NCBI GenBank assembly: GCA_963682025.1
Contig: OY821521.1
Span: 98,130,354 to 98,194,353 of the forward strand
DNA length: 64,000 nt
Reading direction: 5' to 3'
From: Cordilura impudica
Taxonomy: Eukaryota > Arthropoda > Insecta > Diptera > Scathophagidae
A program made the position numbers and the translations under genes. Shown here piece after piece: positions 1 to 11,056 of this stretch. Each line of letters opens with the position of its first letter. Position 1 is the stretch's first letter. A model generated the notes under the pieces. That model searched no databases. It saw only the letters and a list, made by a program, of their open reading frames with translations, and was not told the origin of the DNA.

Positions 1-326
1 TAATGTATTTTTTACACAATAGAACACGCTTCATTTGCATCGCCACTTGATGCCTTCGATTTACATATTTTATTTTATCACTATTCTAAGGTCCTATTAC
101 CGTAATCGTCACTTAGGCGGACAATGAAATAGTCCCATATATGGCTGTACAGTATTCGTTAAAGATGTTAGCAAATTGTAAAGAATATATATCAAAGAAA
201 AATGAAAGCATATTTTAGGGAAAAACAAATGAAATGTATACGATCCTAAAGCTATTTTACAATTGTGACTATAGTAGTAAATTAAAATCTATCATTATAT
301 TAAATTTTCCTATTTTCAATTTCAAG
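1..326 (+). other. Intron or upstream sequence of the TPH-like gene
   Basis: AT-rich sequence with no supported coding exon. It ends in a splice acceptor (TTTCAAG at 320-326) directly before the first recognisable exon of the coiled-coil gene. It is therefore read as intron, and the gene's 5' exons lie left of the window. Confidence 0.5.
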
Positions 327-1429
327 GTTAAGAAACATTTTGGAATTTGATAATATTAAATATAACGAAGAATTAGTGCTACTCCTGAATGCAAAACTAA
401 ATGAACAATTTAGAAACCGTTTGGACTGGATTACTACAAACTGTTTAGAACGGCAAAAAGCTGAAGATGAATTATTGAAATTAAAAAATCAGCAAAGAGA
501 ATTGTAAGCTACGTTAACATATTTTGTTTGCAAATAACTTGTGAAATTTCTCACTACTTAAGGGAAAACTGTGAAGAATGGCGGCATATGCAAACTAGAC
601 AATTACTTTTGGCATCAAAAGAGGCACAACTACACCAAATACAAGAACAGAAAGTAAGAGAGCAGAAAGAAAAACTTTTAGAAAAAATGTGGCTAGAGGC
701 CATGGAGAGATTAAATCAAGAAAAGGAATATCAAGAGATATATGAAACTAAACTACGAAAAGTAGTGGAAGGTTCTAATCAATTGAAAAATCAAAAAATT
801 TATGAAAAAAACATGAAAACGGAAAAATTAACCACTGAGGAACTGAAAAAGGAATTAGAGGACGAGTAAGTTAAATATTTTTAATGTTATCTTCTTTCAA
901 CATCTACTTATTTTAATATCCAGTAACAATCGAGCGATATATATAGATCAAAAATATAAAAAAGCTGAAAACCAAAAGCAAGTTTTTAATAAAACTAATT
1001 ACGATAAGTTATTAAAGGTATGTACTCCAAAATTATTTATGTTTCTTGGAAAATATTTAATTAACATATTTACTCTAAAGTCCCAAATTGCTTCAAATCT
1101 TGAGAAAAAACGTTTTGATCATCAAATGTCCTTAGAAGAAGCTATTTTGCATAGAACGGATGTTGATCAGCAAATTTTATTGGCCTTAGATCAAAATGAG
1201 AGACAAAAGGTAATCAATATTATGTACTACAAAGCAATCAATTATATAAAAATACTTTTTTATTTGAAAGGTATATAACAATGAGTGGCACAAATGTTAT
1301 TTGGAAGACTCTGTTAGGCAGAGAGAAGAAAAACAAATAGAGGATAACAAATTCGAACAAATGTATATGAATACTGGTTGTGTTTTGCAACAAAGACCAA
1401 AGAGACCGTATTGTAGAAATGTACGATAA
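327..1429 (+). CDS. 3' exons of a coiled-coil TPH-type (CFAP53-like) ciliary protein
   Basis: Five consecutive exons join in one frame: 327-503, 563-865, 924-1017, 1081-1209 and 1271-1429 (stop TAA 1427-1429). Each has a GT donor (GTAAGC, GTAAGT, GTATGT, GTAATC) and an AG acceptor, and the split codons restore cleanly. The product of about 285 residues is highly charged, rich in Glu, Lys, Gln and Arg, and almost entirely coiled coil (for example EEWRHMQTRQLLLASKEAQL). It ends in a basic tail containing RPKRPYCRNV. Composition and repeat style resemble trichohyalin/plectin-homology proteins of cilia and flagella such as CFAP53/CCDC11, which act in axonemes or basal bodies. That assignment is from general resemblance only. 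The N-terminal half is outside the window. AATAAA at 1503-1508 could end the transcript. The exon structure is well supported; the identity is not. Confidence 0.6.
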
Positions 1430-1502
1430 TTCTACGATTATATTTAAGTATCCAAAAATTTATATCACTTATAAATCACTTAAAACTCATAAAATATGCA
1501 AA

Positions 1503-1508
1503 AATAAA
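1503..1508 (+). terminator. Candidate polyadenylation signal of the TPH-like gene
   Basis: AATAAA 74 bases after the stop codon, within an A-rich stretch. It fits a short fly 3' UTR, but there is no cleavage evidence. Confidence 0.4.
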
Positions 1509-1519
1509 TAAATGTTAAA

Positions 1520-2004
1520 AAACTTCCTTCTTAAGAACATACAAAAAAATTGATATAGATCGACATTGGTCCCGTGAAATTATTGGTGGGCGATGTGGCA
1601 TCATTCCATTCGAAATATGTTTATCTGAATTTGACAAATTGTCGCACTTTTATTTTTTATGAATTTTTAAAAAGCAAAAAGAAATTCAAAAAAAAACGTT
1701 ATTGTTTTCAAAAACTTGAGCGATATCTCTGAAAGTACCGCGAAATGTTAAAACCATTGTAAGCACGGCTTAAAGATAATATTGTTGGCGAATTTTGGGT
1801 TTTTTTTTAACTGAATATGGGGAACCGTTTTCAAGTTATTCCAATATAAGTAATGAAAGTGAGATAATTTTCGACATAATGGTATATCACGGAAAGTCGA
1901 GCTGATAGAAAAAACCAAGTGCAGATTTGAAATCAGCGACCTGAAATTAGTAAAACATTGATACAAACTTCCAATCAACAAAAAAAAAGTTAAATTTTGT
2001 TCCC
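1520..2004. other. Gene-free spacer
   Basis: No exon, RNA gene or repeat boundary can be supported. Short open frames here lack coding character. The right part may belong to the decayed mariner that follows. Confidence 0.4.
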
Positions 2005-2400
2005 TTGTGTTATCTTCAAAAAGGGAAAAGAATCAACGGCGAATATTATGCTTGCTTGTTGCAGCGTTTAAGTGATGTAATTAAGGGGGGGGAAAACCCA
2101 TATCATCAATTCGCCAGATTTAGGTTCAGCGGATTATTTTGCATTTCTAAACTTGGAAAAATGGCCCACCACCGGGCAAAGATTTGCCAACAGCGAAGAG
2201 GTGGAGTCTGCGGCTGATGCCTACTTTTAGGATGAAGATGGTTCTTAGTATAAACAGGGTATCGCAGCTATTGAATATCGCTGGGAAAAAAATGTAGCGG
2301 GCTAAAAGGAGTTTATGTAGAGAAATAAAGAAAATTTTCCCATATTCGTTGGGTTTTCTTTGTCAGGTCACGTTGTTCTGGGACCGCCGTCGTACCAGCT
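2005..2400 (+). pseudogene. Degenerate mariner transposase C-terminus
   Basis: Translation in shifting frames gives pieces of a mariner-type transposase. These are a KRINGEYYACLLQRLSD block near 2025-2075, then a segment reading SADYFAFLNLEKW, and then a tail with IAAIEYRWEKN near 2260-2295. Mariner transposases have the same order: an NGxYY block, a third catalytic Asp inside an SDYF motif, an NLxKW block and a C-terminal HRWxKC block. The segment holding the second catalytic Asp is deleted, and several stops and frameshifts are present, so the copy is dead. The terminal inverted repeats were not identified. Confidence 0.6.
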
Positions 2401-2893
2401 TTTTCCGTTCAAACTATAGATCAGAAATGATAATGTATTTGGATAACGCTATTAAACGCCGATTGCGTTTGCAGTTGAACAAAGTCATAAGTATAAAAAA
2501 ACAATAAAAAAAAGTATTTTTTCTCATAATAAAAAGCAGTCTGTTGAATGCAATTAAATTATTGCATAGAAATATGATTTTTTCAAATTTCGTTTGTTTA
2601 AGTATTTCTTTAAACTTAAATGATTTCTGTAATTATGGTCATGATCGGAGGTTTGAGCCCTAGTCGCCGCGTATGAACTATATCCGATATTCAACAATTA
2701 CATGTTGCCAATTAAAACTAGAGATCTACAAAATCGAAACTAGTCGAAATATTTTTATGAAAAAATACGTGTGCACGTATAGACCTCTACAATATCGAAA
2801 TAAGTCCCAAAATAATACTTCTTATTTCTTTTTCTTATGAAAGCAACATATATTTTAGTTTGATTTAATACTAATACATATTTATGTCATTAA

Positions 2894-3446
2894 GGGCCTT
2901 TATTACAACTTGCCAATAGCTAAAGTTAGGATGTTATCGGGCAGATTATAAGTTTTTCGTTATTACAACTATACTTTAAGCTAAAAGTAACCGATAAGCT
3001 AAAGGGAAGATATTGTTGCCTTTAACTTATAACGTGAAGTTTATGTATTTAATGTTGCCACATTTTCTGATCTCTGAAGAATAAATTCACACCAATTTAG
3101 TTGTGGAAATAAATTTATTTGCATATACTTAAATACATGCTTGTATATGTTTTAAAACAGTTTTATTACACATTTACAACAATTATGCAACTTATAATAA
3201 AGGTTTTTAATTTTTATTCTATTGTTTGCTTGCGAACAAATAAAGGAAAGTTGCCACTACGTATTTTATAAAGCAATCATTTGGTCAAAAGTAATCGGTG
3301 TTTCCTTTGGTGTTGCCACAATATCAAAAATATTAATTTTATTTAACTGGGAAGTTGTAATAACGAAAAGGTAACTTTATTGCTCACTTTAGCTAAAGTT
3401 ACCTTTAACGTACATTTACTTTAAAGGGAAGTTGTAATAATAGCCC
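2894..3446. mobile_element. Harbinger-type MITE (553 bp), TAA target duplication
   Basis: The left end reads GGGCCTTTATTACAACTT and the right end, reverse-complemented, reads GGGCTATTATTACAACTT (16 of 18 match). The element is flanked on both sides by TAA (2891-2893 and 3447-3449). A three-base TWA duplication is the signature of PIF/Harbinger transposition. The interior is non-coding and contains further inverted copies of subterminal motifs such as GGGAAGTTGTAATAA and AGCTAAAGTTA, which could be transposase-binding repeats. A Harbinger transposase fossil lies 2 kb to the right, but there is no evidence that it mobilised this element. Confidence 0.8.
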
Positions 3447-3449
3447 TAA

Positions 3450-4089
3450 GAGAATACATTGATTTTGACTTAAATATAATACATTTGTGATCTTATTTAT
3501 GTTGAATACTTTTGAATACAACTTTGTTGGTTGGTAAGTAGAGAGGTCATTTGAAATGAAATCATACGATGTTATCAATCTTAAAAACAATATGAAATTA
3601 GTTACAGTAAATAAATGCAAATAAGTAGAATTCTATTTGTAGTTATTTTTAGTGTGTTTAATTTTAAAAGCTACTTAACAAAAATGCAAACTTCTACAAT
3701 CTTCGGGACGAAATGCAAAGGAACAACAAAAAATTATTCATTAATGGCGGTATTCCATTTTATATTGTTTTTATATTGTTATTGGTTTTTTAAAAAAAAT
3801 TTTATATGAATTCAAAAAGTTTCCTAATTTTATAAACTTTTACAAAGTAGTAACGAACGGTAGTATTTCTAAATTTCTAAGGTTTGATAACTGTTTTAAA
3901 TGAAAATACTTAGCTTTGCGACACGGACTTTTTCGGCCAATGTCATGGAAGCAAGTGCAAAATGTATGGTTTCTTTCCTTGGTAAATTTAAACATTAATA
4001 AAAAAAATTTAAATTGTTTTTTAATAGACAGAGCAACACAGCAGAACGCGCCAGCATACAGCGATCGCACTATTGTGTAATTATTGACG
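3450..4089. other. Gene-free AT-rich spacer
   Basis: No supported gene. Short open frames on both strands lack splice context or recognisable motifs. Confidence 0.4.
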
Positions 4090-4545
4090 GAAATTTAAAG
4101 AAGGACAAAAATATGAAAGAGCATGAAGCAACAAAAGGCAACGACAATTTTTGCGCACATATTTTTTCTTTCTGGAAACCAATGCAAATAGGATTCGGCA
4201 ATATGAATGCAGAAGTGAATTGTATAATACACACTATTGTTGCGGAACTACTACCGAAAAAAGCACAAAAAGAGAAAATATTTAAAAGCGTAAGGTAACA
4301 ACGAATGAAATTTTTTGTTCCTTTATGTTATCCCTTCTGGGTACCATTACAGGCAAGGATCGCCAAAACGAATGCAGAAGTGAATTGTATAATACACACA
4401 ATTGTTGTGCAACTACTGAGGGAAATGAACAGAAAAGCAGAAAATATGAAAGAGCGTGAGGCAACAGCGAATGAAAAATTTTGTTCCTTTATGTTATCCC
4501 TTGTGGATGGCATTACAGGGAGGGATCGGCAAAAAAAATGCAATA
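4090..4545. repeat. Tandem repeat, unit about 166 bp, roughly 2.7 copies
   Basis: The block AATGCAGAAGTGAATTGTAT occurs at 4204 and again at 4370. The block TTTTGTTCCTTTATGTTATC occurs at about 4312 and 4478. Both pairs are 166 bases apart. A more diverged earlier unit begins near 4110 (GAGCATGAAGCAACAAAAGG against GAGCGTGAGGCAACAGCGAA). Open frames cross the array on both strands but have no conserved domain; they look like a by-product of the repeat. Confidence 0.7.
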
Positions 4546-5414
4546 GAAAAGTACGTATATCCACATCGTTAGTTAGTTCATGGTGAACATTAGTTGCGTT
4601 ACGTTTATGTTGCTGAGAAGGAGGATTAAAGACAAGTACCGCAACTGCTCGGTGCCAAGGCCGCCACCGTTTCGGCGATAATTAGTGGGAGTATTTAACA
4701 CGTTTTTGCTTTTGAGTAAATAGCAAAAAGTATTCTAGGCCAGATGATGTGGGGGAGGACGTATTTCATGCTATATATCATGGGAAGCTTTCCGAGGCGC
4801 CAGCGTACTAAACGAAGAAGCAAACAAACCACAGAAATCTCAATGTTAATCATAAAGAATGGTGTCAAAATACTTACTTAGATTTCCGGAAATCCGGTGA
4901 ATGTATTTATTGTTGTATGTAAAAAAACATCTGTCCTGTTCTGCTGTTGGTAGTGACAGAGGCTAATTGCAATTTCATAGGAGCAGGAGTTGGAAAATGT
5001 TTTTGCAAAGTGATGGCAAGTTGTTCTGATGGAAAAAGAATTGAAAACGCTTATATCATAATTTCTTGGACCTGATACGCTTCTTCCGGGATAGAATCTT
5101 GCGATGCCGTAAGTTGCTGTAGTTGGTGGTGAGGGTTACGTATTAGTAGTTAATCGTTTAACACCAGAATGTATGCGGATTGATTACACTAAAAAGCATT
5201 TAGGAATGATAGACGATTTTCTCAAGCGTGCGTGTGGTGGATAAAAAAGGAATTAGGAAGCTAGTGTTGTTCAGTTAATTTTGAAATGTAGTTGCATTCT
5301 TGAAAACAGTTTCATTGACGTCGAGGGGAACAATTACAGAATGAAAGGAAGCAACAGAGTAGCAGCAGCAGCAAATTGCTATTAATAATATTATGGAGCT
5401 AAATATTGAGTTTT
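4546..5414. other. Flank of the Harbinger transposase, no gene seen
   Basis: No coding region is supported. The 3' end and one terminal repeat of the Harbinger element probably fall here, but a convincing terminal inverted repeat could not be paired. Confidence 0.35.
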
Positions 5415-6611
5415 TCACTCTGAGTTTGCTAAAAGAACGTGTTCCAGTAAGGGACGCTTTTCACGGTTGCCTTGCTTTGTTTGGGAAAATTTTTCCCAAA
5501 AAAGGAAATCCCGAAGAACATCTCTTACAACACTTCCTCCGAGCGAGTTACTGGTATTTAATTGTAAACTTTTGTCAACATTACAATTAATGTCATCATT
5601 GCTATTTTTGATGCTGTAGTTTCCTTTCATTTTGTCCTTACGACCCTCGAGGTCGATTAAAACGTTGTGGAGAATGCAACATTTCACAATTAACTGAACA
5701 AAACTTGGTTGCATCAGGATTCGCCACTTGCCAGTCAATATCCCGAATGAGCGTTCAATGCATACGCGCGCTCGGGATAGTCGGGAATTGAAATATTCAT
5801 TTTGGCACACAGAAGCAGCAACTGTCGAGAATGGTGTTATAAGTGAATCCAATAGTGGGTAGCCCACATCTCCAATTAGAAAATGCGGCATCGCAACATC
5901 CGCCCCCGGCAGCAGTTTAGGAGGTGGCAGGAAGCTTCCCGCTAACAAGTGTTTAAAAACTTCACATGAACGCAAAACTGTTGCATCACTGTGGCTGCCA
6001 TAACCTCCAACTTCCACAGCAATGAACTTACATTTTGCATCTGCCACAGCCTGCAGGTGGTTCGAATGATATTTTTTGTAATTTAAATATTTCTTCCCCG
6101 AATGAGCTGGGCACTTGATTGCTACATGTTTACCATCTATGGCGCCACAGCAATTAGGGAATTGCCACAGCTCAAGAAATTCTTCCGATATTTTATTCAT
6201 TCCTTCTTGATCGGGCTGGGGCATATGTTTTCCCTGCAACTCCTCCCACAGAGCTTTTAGTGTTGCTTTTATAATACTTGCCACACTCGCGGCCGCCATT
6301 CGAAACAAAAATGCCAAAGCTGTAAATGGTTTACGTATGGCGAGAAATCTGAAATAATATGTTAATGGAAACTATTTCCCAAAAAATTTCTTTTTGTTTT
6401 TTAAACCTCAATGTTATTACGAGCTTTTGTGATGACGTTATGGGATCCCTCCTGGGTTGTACGTATGTGGGTTCCAATCTCTTACTTATTTTACTCAGAA
6501 TGTAATCGAATGTCCCTATTTCCATACGTGTGTAATCGAAGAACTATTTCGGACATTCCCTTAAGTCGTTGTATGTTGTGTGGAATTCCCCCTGCGCGTG
6601 CGCTCGTTTAA
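5415..6611 (-). pseudogene. PIF/Harbinger transposase (DDE superfamily 4), with an in-frame stop
   Basis: Two exons on the minus strand: about 6611-6407 and 6348-5415. They are joined by an intron with GT at 6406-6405 and AG at 6350-6349, which restores the Harbinger motif LRFLAIRKPFTAL. Recognisable blocks follow: CGAIDGKHVAI with the first Asp of the DDE triad, the ADAKCKFIAVEVGGYGSHSD block with a further conserved Asp, the GDVGYPL block, and the RARVCIERSFGILTGKWRI block carrying the catalytic Glu. The frame upstream of the nominal Met is still Harbinger-like (GEFHTTYNDLRECPK, then FFDYTRM) but is broken by TAG at 6546-6544. The upstream part is therefore a pseudogene, unless translation starts at the Met at 6525. 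The usual role is nuclear cut-and-paste transposition into TWA sites together with a Myb/MADF-like partner; a candidate partner lies at 9598-10590 on the same strand. Confidence 0.88.
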
Positions 6612-6899
6612 ACAGTTGTTGAAAGTGCGATTTCAGTCTCTATGGGAAAAAAGTACGTACTACCAAAGGTGACATCAATTGTACAAGCATGTTGTTGTGA
6701 GGAACATGATGAATAAAAAAATAACGGAAAAAGAAGAAACACTTTAGAATTTTTTAAATATAACAAAACCCAATTGTCAACGGAGCTAAGTCAACAAATG
6801 TGCTTTCAAGGAAATATGAGTGTTAACAAAATAAAGTTAAGAAATGCTTTAATGGTGAATTACGTGCTATAAAGGAACAAAATAAAAAAATACCATATT

Positions 6900-7351
6900 G
6901 CTAAATTTGGAAACAGTACCGAAGCATGAGCAAATTGCAAATCAGTTAGAAATTTGTACAACAACGTTAAAATTGAAAATGAAAAATGTAAATACATTAA
7001 CAATCAAATAAATAATGGAAAGGACCAAAAACACATGTGGAGAGATATAAAGGAGTTAGTGATGAAGAAAAGCCAGAATGTGATAATATCTGTGACAACG
7101 TAGAATTAAAGGAAAATATTCAAATAGCTAATAACTTCAACAAATATTTTGTGGATAGTATTAAGATAATAACGGGCACTTCCCAGAAAATTGGAAGGAA
7201 ACTATGGTTACCCCAGTTGAAGAAGTGGCAAAGACGAGAAAATGTGAAGAATATCGTCCCATAAATACGTTAAAAACATGTGAAAAAATATTAGAAAAAA
7301 TTGCAAAAGAACAGTTGGAAAAAGATATGCAAGATAATAATCTAGGATTTG
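6900..7351 (+). pseudogene. Non-LTR retrotransposon fragment: region before and at the start of the reverse transcriptase
   Basis: Broken frames give segments typical of the stretch between endonuclease and reverse transcriptase. One reads ENIQIANNFNKYFVDSI (7110-7160). The next reads PENWKETMVTPVEEV, followed by CEEYRPINTLKTCEKILEKI (7180-7305). The last resembles the first reverse transcriptase block (YRPI, then a K/EKI helix) of Jockey-like elements. Several frameshifts are present. At about 7352 the sequence changes abruptly to ORF1-type zinc-knuckle sequence, so the fragment is rearranged. Confidence 0.65.
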
Positions 7352-7860
7352 AGAGATGTAGAGTTTTTGATGGTACCGATATAACACAGTGTCTTAAATG
7401 TAAAGGATACATCACTTAGCAAGAGAATGCGAAAACAAAGTGTGCTTAAATTGTCACGGCGATCATAAGGCAAGGGAATGCAACAAAGAACAAATTATTA
7501 AGTGCATAAATTGTATACGAGTTAATAAAAATCTTAATATGGGATTAGATGAAAATCACTGTACTAATGATAGAGAGTGCCAAGTGTACCAAAATAAATT
7601 AAATATGAAAATAAATTAAATATGAAAATAAATTAAATATGAAGATGAAGATGAAAAGAATGGGGTTTTTAATGTAAAAATCAAAGAATATACGCGCACT
7701 TTATACCAATGTACAAGGATTAATTAATAACTGTAGTCAAATAGAAGTAATTGCGGCATCAGAAAATTTAGAATTTATTATATTGTCAGAAACACATTTA
7801 ACGAATAAAATTGATAAAAATGAAATTATACTACAAGATTATGAACAATGAAAACGCATT
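7352..7860 (+). pseudogene. Non-LTR fragment: ORF1 zinc knuckles plus start of the endonuclease
   Basis: Across 7352-7600 the translation contains CLKCKGY, then AREC, CLNCHGDHKAREC and CINC, a run of CCHC zinc knuckles as in the nucleic-acid-binding ORF1 protein of Jockey/I-type elements. From 7690 a second block reads LYTNVQGLINNCSQIEVIA followed by EFIILSETHLT. This matches the N-terminus of an apurinic-like endonuclease, with the SETHL motif holding the catalytic Glu. Stops interrupt both parts (TAG near 7418, TGA near 7850), and the rest of the endonuclease is missing. Confidence 0.7.
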
Positions 7861-8714
7861 AATGTTACATAAATGTTTCGAAGAGGTGGTAAACAAATGT
7901 ACAATAAAAAGAACAATAACTAAATCAAATAATGTGAATAAATGGTTTCACAATGAACTACGTTTATTAAAAAAATAACAATAATATGATGCAGGACATA
8001 AACAATATAATTATTTGGTTAAATATGAGCAAGTTAAAATTAAGTGAAACAAAAACGAAAATTATAGAAATTAATATGACTAGTAACAGAAACTTTATAA
8101 TTAATAAAGAAATAATTGAAAAAGTGGAACAAATAAAATACCTTGGCTTTATAATTGATAAAGAAGGAACACATGGACTATGTTTGTAGAAAAATTGTGA
8201 AAAAAAAATTGGTGTTTTCAAAAGAATTAGACATAAAGTGTCTACAATGACGGCAATAAATATTTACAATACAATAATAAAACCTCACTTTGAATTCGGA
8301 TCAGGAATAATATATACATGCTGCATTGCATCACAATTGGAAAGAATGCAGAAGTCAGAAAAGAAAACAATGCGGACAATTTTAAAATGTACCACATATA
8401 CATCAATACGAGCTATGCTAGATACACTTAAATGGCTGAATATCGAAGAAGGACTTCAATTCAATACTCTTAGTTTTATACATAAAATTAAACATGTTAA
8501 TGCTCCAGAATATCTATGCGAACAAATTAAATATGTCGGAGAAGTACAACCACATCAACAACGAAATGCGGAAAACTGCACGCTAATGAAGGCAACTACA
8601 ACAGCGATGCAAAGATCATTAATTCATGAAGGACTTCAATTATTTAACACACTTACAAATGACATTAAAGCAGAACAAAATTATATTGTATTTAAAAGAA
8701 AATGTGTGAATTAA
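7860..8714 (+). pseudogene. Non-LTR retrotransposon reverse transcriptase C-terminus
   Basis: From 7986 the frame gives DINNIIIWLNMSKLKLSETK and then EKVEQIKYLGFIID, the late reverse transcriptase blocks (KLxLxxxKT and the YLG motif). After a stop at 8187-8189 the same frame gives VSTMTAINIYNTIIKPHFEF and the thumb and C-terminal region to the terminal stop at 8712-8714. An A-run follows (8715-8723), as at the 3' end of a reverse-transcribed element. The catalytic YADD block is missing because the endonuclease start is joined almost directly to the C-terminus. Clade assignment (Jockey/CR1-like) is tentative. Confidence 0.72.
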
Positions 8715-8723
8715 AAAAAAAAC

Positions 8724-9597
8724 ATATTAATTAAAATGCGCAGTTCTTCTTACCTCCTTTTCCGTCTGCCGATTGCTCCTGTCAACCGAACATAACATTT
8801 TTTCGGTGTCATATCGCTGCCTTCTCAATTTTTGCATTGTATTGTTATTATATTCGCTGTTCTTTCCTGATGCTTCTGATATGTCTGTACTACAGAAAAA
8901 AAACCTTGAGGGTTGCCGTGCTTTCGAGGAATATTTTGTTATCACGGAAAGAAAGGGATTTCTTTTTTTTTAAGCCAACACTACAAACAAATTAAAAGCT
9001 GTTTTATATGAAAATAACACCAAACTCGCACAACACTCAGATGTTCTTTTTGAACGTTGCTTTCTTATAAATAAATCTTTTATGATTAACAAATTCAAAA
9101 GAGAACGGACAGCTTACTGCTGTGATTTCTTGGCGGAATTTTTTCTGAAAACACACTACTACAAACAGAAATATATAAATAGAAGTAATTACCAAAAAAA
9201 TTAAACGCAGCGGAAAAAAATACACGTTGTGAAGAATTTTATGACGAAAAAAGAATTCCTCGCTCTCTCCTTTCGTATGCACTGTTAACTATAAAAGACG
9301 ATGGTGTCTACGTATAAAATATTTTAAAACTTTTTGTCTTTATTTATTCTTGTAATACTTACAATGAATTGCACTTTATTATACCTTTTTGCACTTTCAA
9401 CTGTTTGTATCGTAGGTGGTGAATTGTTGGTGTTTTATTGAACTTTGACATTATTATAACGAATTAAAATAAACTGTCATCTTCTGCATCTTCAAAGTGA
9501 TAAGCCCGGCCGACGCCACTAGAACTTTTCGTAGGATATAAGTATTTTTGTATTGTAGTATGCAATGCAGTTCTATGTACATTTATTTAGTCGATCA
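8724..9597. other. Spacer between the non-LTR fragment and the MADF gene
   Basis: No supported coding region. It may be the 3' flank of the MADF-type gene on the minus strand. Confidence 0.35.
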
Positions 9598-10590
9598 CTA
9601 TCTGCAAGGGTATCCAGAAGGGATAACATATAGCCGCAGAATTTTTCGTTGGCTGTTGCCAATTTCTGTCAATAGTGTGACAATAGTGTGATTGCTGTCT
9701 GATGCTGCGTTCCCTTGTGTTGCTCTGTCTATTTCAAATTTAATTTTTTTTGCTTCTAGCTCCAGCAATTGTTTCATTGCGGATTTCTCTATTTTCCGCT
9801 TTGGTGTTGAGGTCCGTGGCGATAGGGAGGGAGAGTAGTTGTTGTTGTTGCTGCTGTTGGCAAAAACAACATCATCAACAACATCCTTATCCACATTGGA
9901 TGCCGAGGTTTTCTCCTTATTACATTCCTTCGGTTTGTCGATGTGTTCTGTTGTAGCTGTTGTTGCTGCTGTTGCTTTTCTTGTAGGCACAAAATTCCCT
10001 GTTAATTTGGCGGGGGCAACGTTACTTTCTAGAAACAGAAATTTCATAAAATGTGGCCACGCTGATGCCGATATTGACTGCTCCTTGGAAAAATATCCAG
10101 GAGCTCCTGTTTGACAACTTGCCCCTTTTAGGTATTCCTTTCGGAATTTGTGGCGTAAGTTTCTCCATGTCGTTCTTACTTCGTTAGCTAAAGGAAATCC
10201 AAACAGTGATTATATAAGAAAAGATTACATAATATTATTCAGCCCAACTCTGTAGAAAATTTTTGCATGAAGTTTCTCTATTTTTCTCTTTTCTCCGACT
10301 ATGGGGAAAATGTACTTATTCTCAATGCATTATCTGCATTTATATTATTAATACACATGGGAGCTTACATAAAAATGTTTGTCGTGTTTTGATAAAACAA
10401 ATTTTAAAAAGAAAGAGCTAATATTTTACTTACGTTCTCTGTTCATTTGTATTGCGATTGCTTCCCAATATGTTTTAACAATAAGCCCATTATGATGGAA
10501 CTTGTTCTCATGGTTCCAAATCGCTGGCCTCTTAAAAACTTGCGCTATCAATTCGTCAATGTTAATTAACGTGCATTTTCCGCCATGATC
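9598..10590 (-). CDS. MADF/Myb-SANT-like protein, probable Harbinger accessory gene
   Basis: Two minus-strand exons, about 10590-10434 and 10187-9598, are joined by GTAAGT at 10433-10428 and an AG acceptor at 10189-10188. The first part reads INIDELIAQVFKRPAIWN and ends TYWEAIAIQMNRE. The second continues NEVRTTWRNLRHKFRKEYLK. This is a three-helix MADF (Myb/SANT-like) DNA-binding domain with its Trp spacing (W of AIWN, YWEAI, TTWRNLR). A low-complexity Thr/Ala/Asn/Ser linker and a Lys/Glu-rich helix follow (SAMKQLLELEAKKIKFEIDR). Harbinger elements need such a protein to bind subterminal DNA and carry the transposase into the nucleus. The gene is on the same strand as the transposase, 3 kb away. 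Its first exon is not resolved (a likely acceptor lies near 10591). Both exons read without stops, unlike the transposase. It could instead be an unrelated host MADF gene. Confidence 0.75.
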
Positions 10591-10705
10591 TTCTTAGTCT
10601 TAGAAAAGTTCAACAAAATGTTGTTAAATTGAAAATTTGTTGTAACCTTAACCAATGGTTTTCGCCCCAAATCTGAAAAACTTATTTCCAATAGATACAG
10701 ACAAT

Positions 10706-10826
10706 GGGATGCCTACCCACCAATATGCCGCCGCGATGTAAAGCAAAAACCTTGCCTATTGGATGCCTACCCATCAATATTCCGCCGCGTTGCAAAGCTA
10801 AAACCTTGCCTATTGGATGCCTACCC
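10706..10826 (+). repeat. 54-bp tandem repeat, 2.3 copies
   Basis: The unit begins GGATGCCTACCCA and ends AACCTTGCCTATT. It occurs at about 10707 and 10760 and is cut short at 10813. Because the period is a multiple of three, one frame reads a repeated 18-residue unit (GCLP, PPRCKAKTLPI). The open frame is short (10704-10913), with no promoter or domain evidence, so it is recorded as a repeat rather than a gene. Confidence 0.7.
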
Positions 10827-11056
10827 TACGCACATACTTTCCGTACACGCGTGGTGCACAACCAAATGCTGCTAGCGCAACGTCGACACATGTATAGCAG
10901 GGATGCGATTTAATTCAAAAAAGTATCTGTTACTCCCGCGATACATTTGATACTATAACACATTTTGTTCCGTCTTTAATTGATTTTACACATTTCAAAA
11001 TTTCCCTGTTTTTATTTAATCTATATGGCAACTAGTTTTAGTTTTTTCTTCTCATA

